A stretch of 54,633 bases of DNA from Verrucomicrobiia bacterium (GCA_026398175.1 JAPLTJ010000140.1:1-54633), one strand, 5' to 3'; positions 34,686-43,796 are shown, counted from the stretch's first letter. Notes: generated from the letters alone by a model not told the origin. A program made the numbers and translations.

Positions 34686-35690
34686 TCAAATGATTTCAAT
34701 GACTTTTTTTGCGACAACAATGGGATCGAGATCGGAGAGTGTGTCAGTGGGGCTCGAGATAGCGACCCCCTTCTTGGAATACGGCCGCCAAACCGTCGGA
34801 TCGATGTCCCCAAAAAGAGTGACGGTCGCCACATCCAGCGCCGCCGCGATGTGCATGGCGCCACCATCGGAGCCAACAATCAAGTCGCAGGCAGAGAAAG
34901 CCACCATGAGATGGCGAAGATTAGTTGTCGGATTTGCAAGTAAGGCTGGAAAGACCGCTGCAAGCTGCTCGGCGAGCTCGTCATCTCCTGGATGTTGTAA
35001 TGCTCCTGCTGAACCGGGCGACCAAAGCAGGCGCAATCGCGCATGAGGGAGGAGTGCGGTGATGAGTTGGCTCCATTGTTCGAAGGTCCAACGTTGTTTC
35101 GGGCGACGGGCAGAGATCTGGAGCCCAATGATCGGGAGGCTGGAATTTCCTGGAACTAGCGCTCGCTCAGCGACGAGAGATTTTTTTTCTTCTTCTGAAA
35201 GAAAAAGCGACATCGCTTCTGGTGCTGGAAAGTTGATGTCAAAAGCTCTGGCATAGGTCAGCACTTGCAAGACGTGGGGATCATTTTGATCGATAACAAC
35301 AGGATGATAATTTTTAGGAAGGCGATGCTGCTGAGATGGTGCGCCGTAAATCGTGCGTGGCTTGATCCAGCAGGCAAGGCCAGTCGTCCGCTTGTTAAAA
35401 ACAGGCACTGCAATAATCACGCTGTCATAGTGCTGCTGGCGAAGTTGCAAAAGAACAATGACTTTGTGAATCCACGCTTTGATTTTTTTCCAGAGACCAT
35501 GAACGTGCTTCGCTTTGCCATAACTCCAGAGACGCGAAAGGCGAGGATCATGGCGCACCAGATCAATGTTGTACTCATTGCCGAGAAAATCAATCGTTGC
35601 CTCTGGAAAGGTCTTGCGAAGCACTTCAATGAGCGGTGTCGTGCAGGCAAGATCACCAATGTTGTCGTTGCGAATGAGAAGAAATTTCAT
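34686..35690 (-). CDS. Family 9 glycosyltransferase (heptosyltransferase-like), second copy
   Basis: A 334-residue GT9 protein starting M-K-F-L-L-I-R-N-D-N-I-G-D, the typical N-terminus of LPS heptosyltransferases, with S-D-G-G-A-M-H-I-A-A-A-L-D-V-A-T-V-T-L-F-G near residue 275 as the nucleotide-sugar motif. Probably a lipopolysaccharide core heptosyltransferase or a related transferase. It shares the fold but not close sequence with the copy at 18297-19379, so the two likely act at different positions of the core. Upstream is a CAGATTACAG repeat. Confidence 0.87.
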   Translation of the reverse strand: MKFLLIRNDNIGDLACTTPLIEVLRKTFPEATIDFLGNEYNIDLVRHDPRLSRLWSYGKAKHVHGLWKKIKAWIHKVIVLLQLRQQHYDSVIIAVPVFNKRTTGLACWIKPRTIYGAPSQQHRLPKNYHPVVIDQNDPHVLQVLTYARAFDINFPAPEAMSLFLSEEEKKSLVAERALVPGNSSLPIIGLQISARRPKQRWTFEQWSQLITALLPHARLRLLWSPGSAGALQHPGDDELAEQLAAVFPALLANPTTNLRHLMVAFSACDLIVGSDGGAMHIAAALDVATVTLFGDIDPTVWRPYSKKGVAISSPTDTLSDLDPIVVAKKVIEII

Positions 35691-35696
35691 GATAGA

Positions 35697-35725
35697 TCGC
35701 AGATTACAGATTGCAGGTTACAGGG
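35697..35725. repeat. CTACAGG-type tandem repeat, second copy
   Basis: GCAGATTACAGATTGCAGGTTACAG, about three degenerate units, directly upstream of the minus-strand glycosyltransferase start. Related to the repeat at 11331-11364. Confidence 0.65.
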
Positions 35726-35771
35726 GATAGAAAAATAGAGAAACAATTGATGAGATTAATATTGTCAGCGC

Positions 35772-35792
35772 ATTGTCTCAATAGTAGACAAT
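35772..35792. promoter_or_regulatory. Operator-like palindrome before effector-like gene 2
   Basis: ATTGTCT, 7-nt spacer, AGACAAT, ending 4 bp before the ATG at 35797. A repressor bound here would block translation initiation or transcription, but the site may equally be a small hairpin. Confidence 0.35.
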
Positions 35793-35796
35793 AAGG

Positions 35797-37717
35797 ATGG
35801 GTGATTTTCTATCGTTTGCTGCATTCAGGCCTGGCTCTTCATCACTACGCCGTCCATCAACTCCAAATAGAGCGACGGCAGACTGAAGCAGCGAGCTCAA
35901 CAACAGAGCAACCAAGAGGTGTGCTTGGCAACCATGGCATTCAAGAAGTCCAAACTCAAAACACGACAGCCGGAGCCTCAACAAGGCCCGGAGTCCCAAC
36001 GGCGCCTCTTTCTCAGCAAGAGAAAATGAGGCAGGCGAGAGTAAATGCTTTTTCTAATCCACGGCAACCAGAGTTGGGGGTTGGGGCTCCTGGCATCAAC
36101 CACGCTGTTGCACAGGTTTCTCCTCAGAAGAAGGAAGAAGCAGGATTTTTATCTACGCTATCAAGTGCGGCTACTTCTTTAGCCCAAGCAGTGGGATTGA
36201 CTGCGCGACCGCCTACTGAAGCAGAGAAAGCAGAGCGACAAGCAAAGGTACGCGAGAGCAGAATAGGAAAATTTTTTCCACCATCAGCGCCGTCGGTTCA
36301 AGGAAATAATTCAAGCAGCGCAAGCTCGAGCAATCCTAGTAGTTCCAGCTCGAGAGCTCAGTCTGCAGCTGCGAGTGCAGTTGAAGATGATGGCACTTTA
36401 GCAGCAAAACGCTTTGATCAGCTTGACGAACGGCAAGCACAAACTGGGCGTATCAATAGTAGTATTAATGCTTACAATACCCAGAGGGATGGACGCACCA
36501 TTGCAGCAGCAGTGGCTGGACGAGAAATCAATAACAATGAAGCCCTAGCGCACAACGAGCGCATGGATCGTTTCGCGCCACTAGGTCGGCAGTTCGCTAA
36601 AAAAGCAATCGAGTTCACAAAAACAGCGATGCATCTTGCTGAGGAAGGAAGCGCTTTAGCGCAGCCTGCTCTTCATTCTCTCGCAAGAGGCTATGATGAT
36701 CTGGCAGCTGCCGCTGATAAAGGAGTTGTTGATTTTAAAAAGTGCCTATCTCAAGAAACCATTTCTGATCGTGATCTGAATGAAGTTGTTGGAAGCTATC
36801 AAGCACTTGCTGTCCAAGCAGAAAGTCTTAAGGCTATTAAAAACGATGCAGAGAAAGGGATTCAATTTTCTCGAGCCTCTCAAAGTGGCTCCAGAAGTGC
36901 CTCAGAGATTGATGAAACAGCCGCTTCTGTTCCATATCGTAAATTGGCTGACTACTGTTTTCGAATGGTTCGCAACCCTGAGCAAATCGCATCTGAAGAG
37001 CGGGAACATTACGATCCGATGGTTGATTTGGCCTCGCAGTCTTTGGAAGCGCGTGCTTTTGGAAGCGAAGCATTAGCAACTGCCTTGGAAAAAAACATTC
37101 AAACGCACGAAGCGATTGCTAGTTGCATTGCGAGAACGGAGCAAAGCAGTGATCCCGCCGTTAAAAACATTTTGTCTCAATCTCTCCTGGCTCATATCAC
37201 GGCTAAAAGCTCTAGAAATGAGGTCATCAAAGAGAAGCGTTCAGAATTAGAGCGGACAAAAACATTGACTGCTGCAACTTCCGATGAAGAGTTTGCGAGA
37301 GCTGAGCTAGTGAACGAACAAAACGAAGAATATAAAAAATCTGCAGCACAAGAGCTCTAATCAAGCGACAGCAGTTCCATGCGTTCTGCTTCCCCTGTTG
37401 AGTTGATGACGAATGCTGATGCTTATGAGAAGGTAGCTCATAGCTTTGAACAAGCTGCCACCTGCCAAGAGGCTATTCATGCATTGCCTGATATTCCATC
37501 AAAAGTAAAAAGCCAAAAAACTTTCAAAGAACGAGCGCAAGTATTTCTTGAGCAAGCTCAGAAACTCCACGCAAAGGCCCTCGAGCAGCTTCAAGGAAAC
37601 AACGCTAGCGCTGCAGAAGATGTTCTTGGTCACGCACGATTGGAATTAGAGAAAGTTGGAAAAGCAGTCGATGCTGCACGCGCAGCCGCAGCAAAAGCAG
37701 CTGGCACTTCCGTGTGA
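35797..37717 (+). pseudogene. Effector-like gene with frame switch and in-frame TAA
   Basis: Coding sequence is open from GTG 35801 to TAA at 37358-37360 (519 codons), then again in the same frame to TGA ending at 37717. The second part (S-S-D-S-S-S-M-R onward, 118 codons) keeps the same helical, Ala/Glu/Lys-rich style; its own ATG is at 37379. At the 5' end, a better start is the ATG at 35797 in another frame, which gives 29 residues (M-G-D-F-L-S-F-A-A-F-R-P-G-S-S-S) resembling a secretion signal and then stops; one extra base would join it to the main frame. The body has Ser-rich and Gln-rich linkers and long helices. No family recognised. Likely a decaying or recoded type III substrate. 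Confidence 0.5.
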
Positions 37718-37728
37718 TTTTAGTTAGC

Positions 37729-38577
37729 ATGAAAAGCATGTCTCAGCTTACTTCTTCTCCCATCCGCATTCTTCCTACCGAGGGACGTCACGTTCTTCAT
37801 CTTTTTTTTAAAGTCGACCAGACTGTCTGGCGTTACTTTGATCAGGAGGAGCAGCAAGAACGCTTGCAGGCCTTGGAGGCCCTTGTTGCCGAGGTTCGCG
37901 GGCTGTCTGAGACACAGTTGTTGAGCTTCAGCATGGTGACGCCAAAAGCAGATCTTGGGTTCATGATGATCACGCCCGACCTGCAGCAACTCGACATCGT
38001 AGCGAAGAAATTAGAACGCGTCCTCGGCGATGGTGTTTTGGCCCCAACTTTTTCTTGGCTCTCCATGACGGAGCGGAGCGAATATGGCATGAACGACGAG
38101 GAGTATGCTGCGAAATTAGAACGTGAAGAAAATCTTTCTCCTGCCATGCCTGGCTTCGAAGCCAAGATGCAGGCCTTTCGCGAGCGCATTGCAAAATATG
38201 TTGAGGAGCGACTCTACCCGCAGTTGCCATCGGCAGAGGAGTGGCCAGTCTTTTGCTTTTACCCAATGTCAAAACGCCGCAATCCGGAACAAAATTGGTA
38301 CGCACTTCCTCTCGATGTACGCAAAAAATTGATGCAGGGTCATGCCATGGTCGGCCGTGGTTACGCCGGACGCGTGCGGCAGTTCATTACTGGCTCAACG
38401 GGACTTGATGATCAAGAATGGGGCGTGTCTCTTTTTGCAAAGACGACGAGCTCGATCAAAGAAATCGTTTACGAAATGCGTTTTGATGAAGTCAGTGTGA
38501 AGTACGCGGAGTTCGGCGAATTCTTCATCGGCATCCAAATGGGGCCGGAGGCGCTTGCAGAGCGGCTTGGATTGTAA
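37729..38577 (+). CDS. hemQ: Coproheme decarboxylase (HemQ/ChdC)
   Basis: HemQ makes protoheme from coproheme by two peroxide-dependent decarboxylations, the last step of the coproporphyrin-dependent heme pathway. It belongs to the chlorite dismutase-like fold. Visible marks are F-Y-P-M-S-K-R-R with the Tyr and Lys spaced four apart as in Firmicute enzymes, the N-W-Y motif, the proximal heme His in G-H-A-M-V-G-R, and the C-terminal Q-E-W-G-V-S-L-F-A block. I chose the ATG at 37729 (282 residues); 37738 is also possible. It begins 11 bp after the preceding broken gene. Confidence 0.9.
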   Translation: MKSMSQLTSSPIRILPTEGRHVLHLFFKVDQTVWRYFDQEEQQERLQALEALVAEVRGLSETQLLSFSMVTPKADLGFMMITPDLQQLDIVAKKLERVLGDGVLAPTFSWLSMTERSEYGMNDEEYAAKLEREENLSPAMPGFEAKMQAFRERIAKYVEERLYPQLPSAEEWPVFCFYPMSKRRNPEQNWYALPLDVRKKLMQGHAMVGRGYAGRVRQFITGSTGLDDQEWGVSLFAKTTSSIKEIVYEMRFDEVSVKYAEFGEFFIGIQMGPEALAERLGL

Positions 38578-38587
38578 GAAAAAAAAT

Positions 38588-38648
38588 TAACCGCAAAGAA
38601 CGCAAGGAGCGCAAAAAAGAATTTTTCCTGTGTGCTCTTTGTGGACAA
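38588..38648. repeat. CTTTGTG-type hairpin, diverged copy
   Basis: ACCGCAAAGAACGCAAGGAG faces GTGTGCTCTTTGTGG around an A/T-rich loop. It lies between the convergent hemQ and ispE stops and may double as a terminator. Confidence 0.7.
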
Positions 38649-38656
38649 TTCTTTTT

Positions 38657-39736
38657 TCAAGCAAAGTTAGTTTCCTTGATCCAAAACGTTGCTCCAAATT
38701 CAGTCGCTATTTCTTTTTTCAAAAGAGCTGTTTCTTCAGTACTGATTTTTTTCTTCAAAGCGGCCACCATCGTTGATCCGGAGCCGGTCATCCAGGCAGC
38801 AGCGACTTCGGGGCGGGCTTGCAACCATGATTTTAAAATTGGGAGCTGCAAATATTTTTCGAAGACGGGGGCTTCCAGGTCATTGAATATAGAAATGCCA
38901 TCAAGTAAAAAGGGGTCAGTCCTGCAATTCATAACTTCGTCTATGAATTGACTGGTACTGACCCCTTTTTGATCCTCCATCCTTTTCAGCCTGCCGTAGG
39001 CTTCCTCCGAGGCAACACCAAAAGGAGGCTTGATCAAAAGTAATTTCCAGGCAGGAAGAGGAGAGGCTTCGCTTAACAATTCGCCGCGACCGCGACACCA
39101 AGCTGGCTTGGAATTTAGCCCAGATATTTCATGCCCCTCAGTCTGCGGCTTGGCCAAAGCCGATGGATACTGTGTCAGGCTCGAATTCTGATCGGAGCAG
39201 TATGTACTCATACAGCCCCGATCAGAATCCATCTCCTTTCTTGTCCCATTAGCTTTTTCCATCGCCTCGCTGTGAGAGGCATGAAATATCTGGGCTAGGA
39301 AAAATGAGACGTCGGAGCCGAGTAAAGTTGCAAGTTGGTGAAGTTCTTCGAAGACGAAGGGCTCATCGAAGAGTGTGTTCATGCCTCGCAAGACGGCTGC
39401 CGCATCACTACTTCCTCCACCCAGACCTGCGCCATGAGGAATTTTTTTTAACAAAGAAATCAAAACAGCTTCTTGGATGCCAAGTTTTGTTTGAAAAAGA
39501 TGAGCGGCTTTAACGCAGAGATTATCAGCGTCTGTTGGCAATGTGGGATCGCTGCAAGTCAAGGTGACAGAACCAGGCGCTGCCCCATGCGCATGGCAGA
39601 GCTCGATTTCATCGGCAAGAGCGAGTGGCGCCATGAGGGTTTCAATTTCATGATAACCATCCTCGCGCTTGCCTACGATGCGCAGCGAGAGATTAATTTT
39701 TGCCGGAGCAAGGAGAGTAAGAGAAGCGGTTGTCAC
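38657..39736 (-). CDS. ispE: 4-diphosphocytidyl-2-C-methyl-D-erythritol kinase with two embedded palindromes
   Basis: IspE phosphorylates CDP-methylerythritol in the non-mevalonate isoprenoid pathway. GHMP kinase motifs are intact: P-A-K-I-N-L-S-L near the N-terminus, the ATP loop P-H-G-A-G-L-G-G-G-S-S-D-A-A near residue 100, and M-T-G-S-G-S-T near the C-terminus. The protein has 359 residues where about 285-300 is usual. The excess is explained by two repeats: 60 codons between F-F-L and N-S-K-P-A-W-C-R-G-R-G-E (element at 39118-39295), and about 20 codons (Q-K-G-V-S-T-S-Q to T-D-P-F) from the palindrome at 38907-38970. Both are in frame with no stop, so the enzyme may still work. Confidence 0.93.
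   Translation of the reverse strand: MTTASLTLLAPAKINLSLRIVGKREDGYHEIETLMAPLALADEIELCHAHGAAPGSVTLTCSDPTLPTDADNLCVKAAHLFQTKLGIQEAVLISLLKKIPHGAGLGGGSSDAAAVLRGMNTLFDEPFVFEELHQLATLLGSDVSFFLAQIFHASHSEAMEKANGTRKEMDSDRGCMSTYCSDQNSSLTQYPSALAKPQTEGHEISGLNSKPAWCRGRGELLSEASPLPAWKLLLIKPPFGVASEEAYGRLKRMEDQKGVSTSQFIDEVMNCRTDPFLLDGISIFNDLEAPVFEKYLQLPILKSWLQARPEVAAAWMTGSGSTMVAALKKKISTEETALLKKEIATEFGATFWIKETNFA
38907..38970. repeat. REP-like palindrome inside ispE
   Basis: Outer arms AAAAAGGGGTCAGT (38907-38920) and the perfect inverse (38957-38970); inner arms CAATTCATA and TATGAATTG around a short loop. Shares the GGGGTCAGT core with the elements in glgB and at 23700. It is translated as part of IspE. Confidence 0.88.
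39118..39295. mobile_element. 178-bp MITE-like element, TA-flanked, in frame in ispE
   Basis: The element has perfect 18-bp terminal inverted repeats beginning GCCCAGATATTTC, is flanked on both sides by TA (39116-39117 and 39296-39297), and contains nested inner arms ATTCTGATCGG (39185-39195) and its inverse (39218-39228) with a GTATG/CATAC tip. Element plus one TA is 180 bp, exactly 60 codons, and removing it restores an F-F-L-N-S-K-P-A-W spacing normal for IspE. TA duplication is the habit of IS630/Tc1-mariner transposases; none is seen here. Confidence 0.88.
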
Positions 39737-39796
39737 AGAATGGTGCTAAGTTAAGGCAATTGTAGGATCGAAACTCAAACTACAAACACTCAAACT

Positions 39797-39815
39797 CTAG
39801 CTGCATGGCAGCTAG
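39797..39815 (-). terminator. Hairpin directly after purL
   Basis: CTAGCTGC-ATG-GCAGCTAG, an 8-bp stem with a 3-nt loop, abutting the purL stop. Same core as the hairpin at 44870-44892. No T run follows. Confidence 0.5.
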
Positions 39816-42059
39816 TTATCCAACCTGCATCATATGAGGCAGAGCTGTCGACCAAGTGTGATGGAGCGTGCGCGTGTTCCATTCATACTTAACGCCATCA
39901 GCTTCGATCGAAAGTTCAGGAGCTTCCGTGACAACGCCGAGCCGATGGAATGGGTTTCCGGAGTCGCTCAGGATTTTTTCAACATGATCTGCTTTTGCGG
40001 CAGGTGTTGAAAAAATAATGCGGCCTGAGCTTTCATTGAAAAGAGCCACATCGGGACGTAGTCCTGTTTTTCCTAGAGAGATGCTTGCGCCTAACAGCGG
40101 AGCATCTTTTGATTTTTTAAAACACGATTCGGAAATTGTCACCGCTAGGCCGCCTTCGGAACAATCATGCGCGCTGCGAACGAGGTCAGCGCGAATCAAG
40201 GTCAACAGCTGGTTGTTGATTTTTTTCTCGTGCTCAAAATCAATGCGCGGCGGAAGCCCTTCTTTTCTGCCTTGCGAGACCAAGAGATAATGCGAGCCTC
40301 CCAATTCATCGCCCAAATTTCCTAACAAGAAAATAACATCGCCCGCTTCTTTAAAATAAGAAGTCGTGATATGAGCGCGATCATCGATGAGCCCAACGAC
40401 TGCGACAGTTGGAGTTGGATCAATCGAGGAGTGCTGACTTTCATTGTAGAGACTGACGTTTCCGCCAGTGACTGGGATATCAAAAGCGAGACATCCTTCG
40501 GAGATCCCTTCAACGGCAGCGCGGAGCTGATAAAAACTTTCTGGCTTATGCGGGTTGCCAAAGTTCAAGTTGTCCGTTAGCCCAATCGAAGTTGCTCCTG
40601 AACAAGCTAGATTGCGAGCGGCTTCGGCAACAGCGGCCTTGGCCCCTTCCTTCGGATCGAGCGAGCAGTAAATGGCATTGCAATCACTCGTCGCTGCTAA
40701 AAATTTATCAGCCTCGCGGAGGTAGAAAACAGCGGCATCAGAGCCTGGAGGGACGACCGTGCTGTTTTGAACCATGTAATCGTATTGGCGCCAAACCCAA
40801 TGCTTCGAAGCAATGCTCGGATGAGCCAAGAGCAAGAGGAGGGTTGATTGAACATCAGCGCAAGGAAGAGAGGTCAAATCAAGCGGGGCTGGAGCTGTCC
40901 ATGGTGCGGCTTCACGCGAGTAAAGCGGGGCGTCGTCAGCCAAGGCACGCGCAGGGATTTCAACAACAACATCTTTTCCTTTTCTCACGCGCATCATTCC
41001 GTCATCGGTGACGCGTCCAATCAAGGCATAAGGGAGTTCCCACTTTTCAAAAATCTTTTTCACGGGGGCTTCTTGGCCTTCGTTCACGATCACGAGCATT
41101 CGTTCTTGTGATTCACTCAAAAGAATTTCGTAAGGCGTCAAATCGGCAGCGCGTTTGGGCACGAGATCTAAATCGATCTCCACGCCCGTGCCACCGCGGC
41201 TTGCTGTTTCACACGTTGAGCAGGTGAGGCCAGCGGCACCCATATCTTGAATGCCAGCAACGCAACCACTCGCAAGCAATTCGAGGCAGGCTTCGAGCAA
41301 AAGTTTTTCACGGAAAGGATCGCCAACTTGAACGGCAGGACGATCAGCTTTAGATTCTTCCGTCAATTCACGGGAAGCAAAGGCCGCCCCGGCAAGGCCA
41401 TCCCGTCCGGTTTCGGCGCCGACATAAAAAACGGGATTTCCGACGCCTTTGGCAGCGCCGCGAGCGATTTGTTCATGCCTCAGCGTGCCGAGGCAGAAGA
41501 CATTGACGAGCGGATTGCCGTTATAACTAGCATCAAAATAAATTTCACCGCCAATGGTGGGAACGCCGATACAATTTCCATAGTGCGAAATCCCAGCCGT
41601 AACCCCAGCGAGGAGACGACGATTAGTTCTTGCCTGCACGCTATCTCCTTCGATCGTTCCAAAGCGAAGCGAGTCGAGCAAGAACGCGGGACGAGCCCCC
41701 ATCGTAAAAATATCGCGAATGATGCCGCCGACACCGGTCGCAGCCCCTTGAAACGGCTCGATGGCGCTCGGATGATTGTGACTCTCAATTTTAAAACAGA
41801 CAGCCCAACCGTCGCCAACATCGATGACGCCTGCATTTTCTTCACCTGCTTTGACTAAAACTTTTTCGCCTGTCGTTGGGAATTTGCGCAACTCTGGACG
41901 GGAGTTTTTGTAGGAACAATGTTCACTCCACATGACAGAGAAGACACCGAGTTCTTCTAAGCTTGGCTCACGTCCAAGGATGGAAAGAATTTTTTGATAC
42001 TCGTCGGGAGTCAAGCCGTGTTCGGCGATGAGATCTGGAGTGATGGTGGAAGAAGGCAT
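39816..42059 (-). CDS. purL: Phosphoribosylformylglycinamidine synthase subunit PurL
   Basis: The catalytic subunit of the fourth step of purine synthesis, converting FGAR to FGAM with ATP and ammonia from PurQ. The 747-residue length marks the small PurL form that needs PurQ and PurS. The conserved catalytic segment S-E-H-C-S-Y-K-N-S is near residue 45, and the [17 protein letters not shown] and [10 protein letters not shown] blocks are intact. It is the last gene of the minus-strand purS-purQ-purL series, but separated from purQ by about 150 bp filled with a heptad repeat, which may loosen co-expression. Confidence 0.96.
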   Translation of the reverse strand: MPSSTITPDLIAEHGLTPDEYQKILSILGREPSLEELGVFSVMWSEHCSYKNSRPELRKFPTTGEKVLVKAGEENAGVIDVGDGWAVCFKIESHNHPSAIEPFQGAATGVGGIIRDIFTMGARPAFLLDSLRFGTIEGDSVQARTNRRLLAGVTAGISHYGNCIGVPTIGGEIYFDASYNGNPLVNVFCLGTLRHEQIARGAAKGVGNPVFYVGAETGRDGLAGAAFASRELTEESKADRPAVQVGDPFREKLLLEACLELLASGCVAGIQDMGAAGLTCSTCETASRGGTGVEIDLDLVPKRAADLTPYEILLSESQERMLVIVNEGQEAPVKKIFEKWELPYALIGRVTDDGMMRVRKGKDVVVEIPARALADDAPLYSREAAPWTAPAPLDLTSLPCADVQSTLLLLLAHPSIASKHWVWRQYDYMVQNSTVVPPGSDAAVFYLREADKFLAATSDCNAIYCSLDPKEGAKAAVAEAARNLACSGATSIGLTDNLNFGNPHKPESFYQLRAAVEGISEGCLAFDIPVTGGNVSLYNESQHSSIDPTPTVAVVGLIDDRAHITTSYFKEAGDVIFLLGNLGDELGGSHYLLVSQGRKEGLPPRIDFEHEKKINNQLLTLIRADLVRSAHDCSEGGLAVTISESCFKKSKDAPLLGASISLGKTGLRPDVALFNESSGRIIFSTPAAKADHVEKILSDSGNPFHRLGVVTEAPELSIEADGVKYEWNTRTLHHTWSTALPHMMQVG

Positions 42060-42067
42060 GAGGCAGT

Positions 42068-42250
42068 GAAGAGTGAAGAGTAAAGAGTAAAGGGTGAAGA
42101 GTAATTTTTAGATCAAAACAAACCAGTAATGAGAAGGCGTATTTTTATAAGATATGATTTTAGAAAAACAAAACTTAGTAAGTTGCAATTTCGGTACTCT
42201 TAACCCGTTACTCTTCACTCTTTACTTTCCAGTCCAGCATGGACTGGAAA
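42068..42250. repeat. CTTTACT-type inverted arms between purQ and purL
   Basis: Left arm of GTGAAGAGTAAAGAG units at 42068-42104 and the inverse (TTACTCTTCACTCTTTACT) at about 42208-42226, with about 100 bp of AT-rich sequence between. The right arm runs directly into TTTCCAGTCCA-GCA-TGGACTGGAAA (42226-42250), an 11-bp stem with a 3-nt loop that encodes the C-terminal F-Q-S-M-L-D-W-K of PurQ. The last residues of PurQ (V-K-S-E-E) come from the heptads. Confidence 0.85.
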
Positions 42251-42909
42251 ATAAATCGTCCATCGATGCCTCCGAGAAGGGCTTCACAGGCTCGTTCTGG
42301 ATGAGGCATGAGCCCGATAATATTTCGTTGGCGATTGCAAATACCAGCGATATTTTCCATGGAGCCGTTGGGATTGGCAGCAGTTGTGAGTTCGCCCTGG
42401 TCGTCACAGTAGCGGAAAAGAATTTGGTGATGCTCTTCCAATTCTTTCAATGTTTTTTCATCAGCGGTGTAGCACCCTTCACCGTGAGCGATCGGGAGGC
42501 GAAGCAGCTGACCAGGAGTACACTTGTTCGTGAAAGGAGTCGCATTTTCTTCAACCCGCAGAATGACTGATTCACAGCGGAAGAGGAGCTTGCGATTGCG
42601 AATCAAGGTGCCAGGAAGAAATCCAGCTTCGCAAAGAATTTGAAAACCGTTGCAGATGCCGAGGATCAATTTTCCTTGGTCAGCGGCTTGTTGAACTGCT
42701 TTCATGATCGGAGAAAAACGAGCAATGGCACCGCAGCGGAGGTAGTCACCATAAGAAAACCCACCGGGAAGAATGATAACATCAAAGCCTTCAGCGCTTG
42801 TTTCCTGGTGCCAGACGAGCTCTGCGGTAACATCTGGAAAGGAACGTAGCGCAACAAGACAATCGTTGTCGCAATTAGATCCGGGGAATTGAAGAACAGC
42901 GACGCGCAT
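42208..42909 (-). CDS. purQ: Phosphoribosylformylglycinamidine synthase subunit PurQ
   Basis: The glutaminase that supplies ammonia to PurL. A class I amidotransferase with the nucleophile Cys86 in G-I-C-N-G-F-Q, the [12 protein letters not shown] segment, and the His/Glu pair in M-P-H-P-E-R-A-C-E near residue 205. 233 residues. It starts 2 bp after purS, so the two are co-translated. Its C-terminal 15 residues are encoded by a palindrome and heptad repeat. Confidence 0.96.
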   Translation of the reverse strand: MRVAVLQFPGSNCDNDCLVALRSFPDVTAELVWHQETSAEGFDVIILPGGFSYGDYLRCGAIARFSPIMKAVQQAADQGKLILGICNGFQILCEAGFLPGTLIRNRKLLFRCESVILRVEENATPFTNKCTPGQLLRLPIAHGEGCYTADEKTLKELEEHHQILFRYCDDQGELTTAANPNGSMENIAGICNRQRNIIGLMPHPERACEALLGGIDGRFIFQSMLDWKVKSEE

Positions 42910-42911
42910 GA

Positions 42912-43142
42912 TTAGGAAAGAATCTCTAGTTGATAATCTTCAATGACAGGATTGGAAAGAAGGTCGCGGCAAATTTGATGGAGCTGCTCTTTGGTCATTC
43001 CATCAATGTCGAGATCGATTGATTTTCCAATGCGAACTGAGCGAACGCCACTGATTCCGAGATGTCCAATGGCTTGTGCCGTCGCAACGCCTGCTGGATC
43101 AAGGACAGCGGCCTGGGGCATAATAGTGACACGTGCTTTCAT
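42912..43142 (-). CDS. purS: Phosphoribosylformylglycinamidine synthase subunit PurS
   Basis: A 76-residue PurS, the small dimer that holds PurL and PurQ together. Family marks are V-L-D-P-A-G-V-A, A-I-G-H-L-G-I, V-R-x-V-R-I-G-K-S-I-D-L-D-I and the closing L-S-N-P-V-I-E-D-Y. First gene of the purSQL unit. Confidence 0.93.
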   Translation of the reverse strand: MKARVTIMPQAAVLDPAGVATAQAIGHLGISGVRSVRIGKSIDLDIDGMTKEQLHQICRDLLSNPVIEDYQLEILS

Positions 43143-43258
43143 AGAGTAATTAAAATCGCTGACAGGAGCTCAACCGACAAGATTAAAATAAGGCTTTAAA
43201 AATTATTACAATAAAAAAACAATCTTGCTTGGCACTCCACAAAAATTATGGTAGTACC

Positions 43259-43438
43259 ATGAGCTCTAATAATATGGTTCTTGAAATAGAAAAAGCTATC
43301 GAGCGTTTGCCTGTTGAAAAAGTAAAAGAAATTTCAATTTGGCTAGATGAATATCAAACAATGTTAGCCTCTTCGGAGGCTATCTTTATGGTATACGAAG
43401 AGGAGGAAAGAAATGGCTCTGCAGGCTCAGCGAGGTGA
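43259..43438 (+). CDS. Putative antitoxin of MazF-like module
   Basis: A 59-residue acidic protein from the ATG at 43259, with two amphipathic helices (I-E-K-A-I-E-R-L-P-V-E-K-V-K-E-I and W-L-D-E-Y-Q-T-M) and an acidic tail (Y-E-E-E-E-R-N). It overlaps the toxin gene by 26 bp. No classical DNA-binding domain is evident. Function inferred from its partner. Confidence 0.65.
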   Translation: MSSNNMVLEIEKAIERLPVEKVKEISIWLDEYQTMLASSEAIFMVYEEEERNGSAGSAR

Positions 43439-43730
43439 ACCCTGGATGGCAGACCTTGGTTTTGTTGCCAAAGTTCGTCCTGTTTTAATTTTGAGTGTTC
43501 GTTACCAATATAATGAACGAGCTGTTGTTACTTATGTGTGCCGGACGACCAGCATTCGGGGAACGCAATATGAAGTGCCTCATCAATCACGGAATATGCT
43601 CTCAGGTGTTTTTGATGCCCAAGGTATTTCTTCGATTCCCAATGTAAAATTGGAACGTCGTTTGAGCATGGTTGATTCAGGCACTCTTGAAAAAGTTGAG
43701 GAGGCTGTTCGTTCTTGGTTGAACCTTTAG
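43413..43730 (+). CDS. MazF/PemK-like endoribonuclease toxin
   Basis: A 105-residue protein with the PemK/MazF start (Q-R-G-E-P-W-M-A-D-L-G, then K-V-R-P-V-L-I-L-S), a middle with the conserved Thr-Thr (C-R-T-T-S-I-R-G-T), and a C-terminal helix after S-M-V-D-S-G-T-L. MazF toxins cut mRNA at short sequences when the unstable antitoxin is lost. It overlaps the antitoxin gene upstream, a usual layout. Alternative: a DUF-type PemK-like protein with no toxicity. Confidence 0.78.
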   Translation: MALQAQRGEPWMADLGFVAKVRPVLILSVRYQYNERAVVTYVCRTTSIRGTQYEVPHQSRNMLSGVFDAQGISSIPNVKLERRLSMVDSGTLEKVEEAVRSWLNL

Positions 43731-43760
43731 ATCTGGTCCAAAAAGATGACGATCTTTGTT

Positions 43761-43796
43761 GAGCCTCCAGCCTTCAGCCTTTAACCTTCAGTCTAT
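43761..43796. repeat. CTTCAGC-type tandem repeat
   Basis: GCCTCCAGCCTTCAGCCTTTAACCTTCAGTC-like units end 4 bp before the ATG of the M42 peptidase, so the gene's entire immediate leader is repeat and lacks a Shine-Dalgarno site. Confidence 0.75.
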
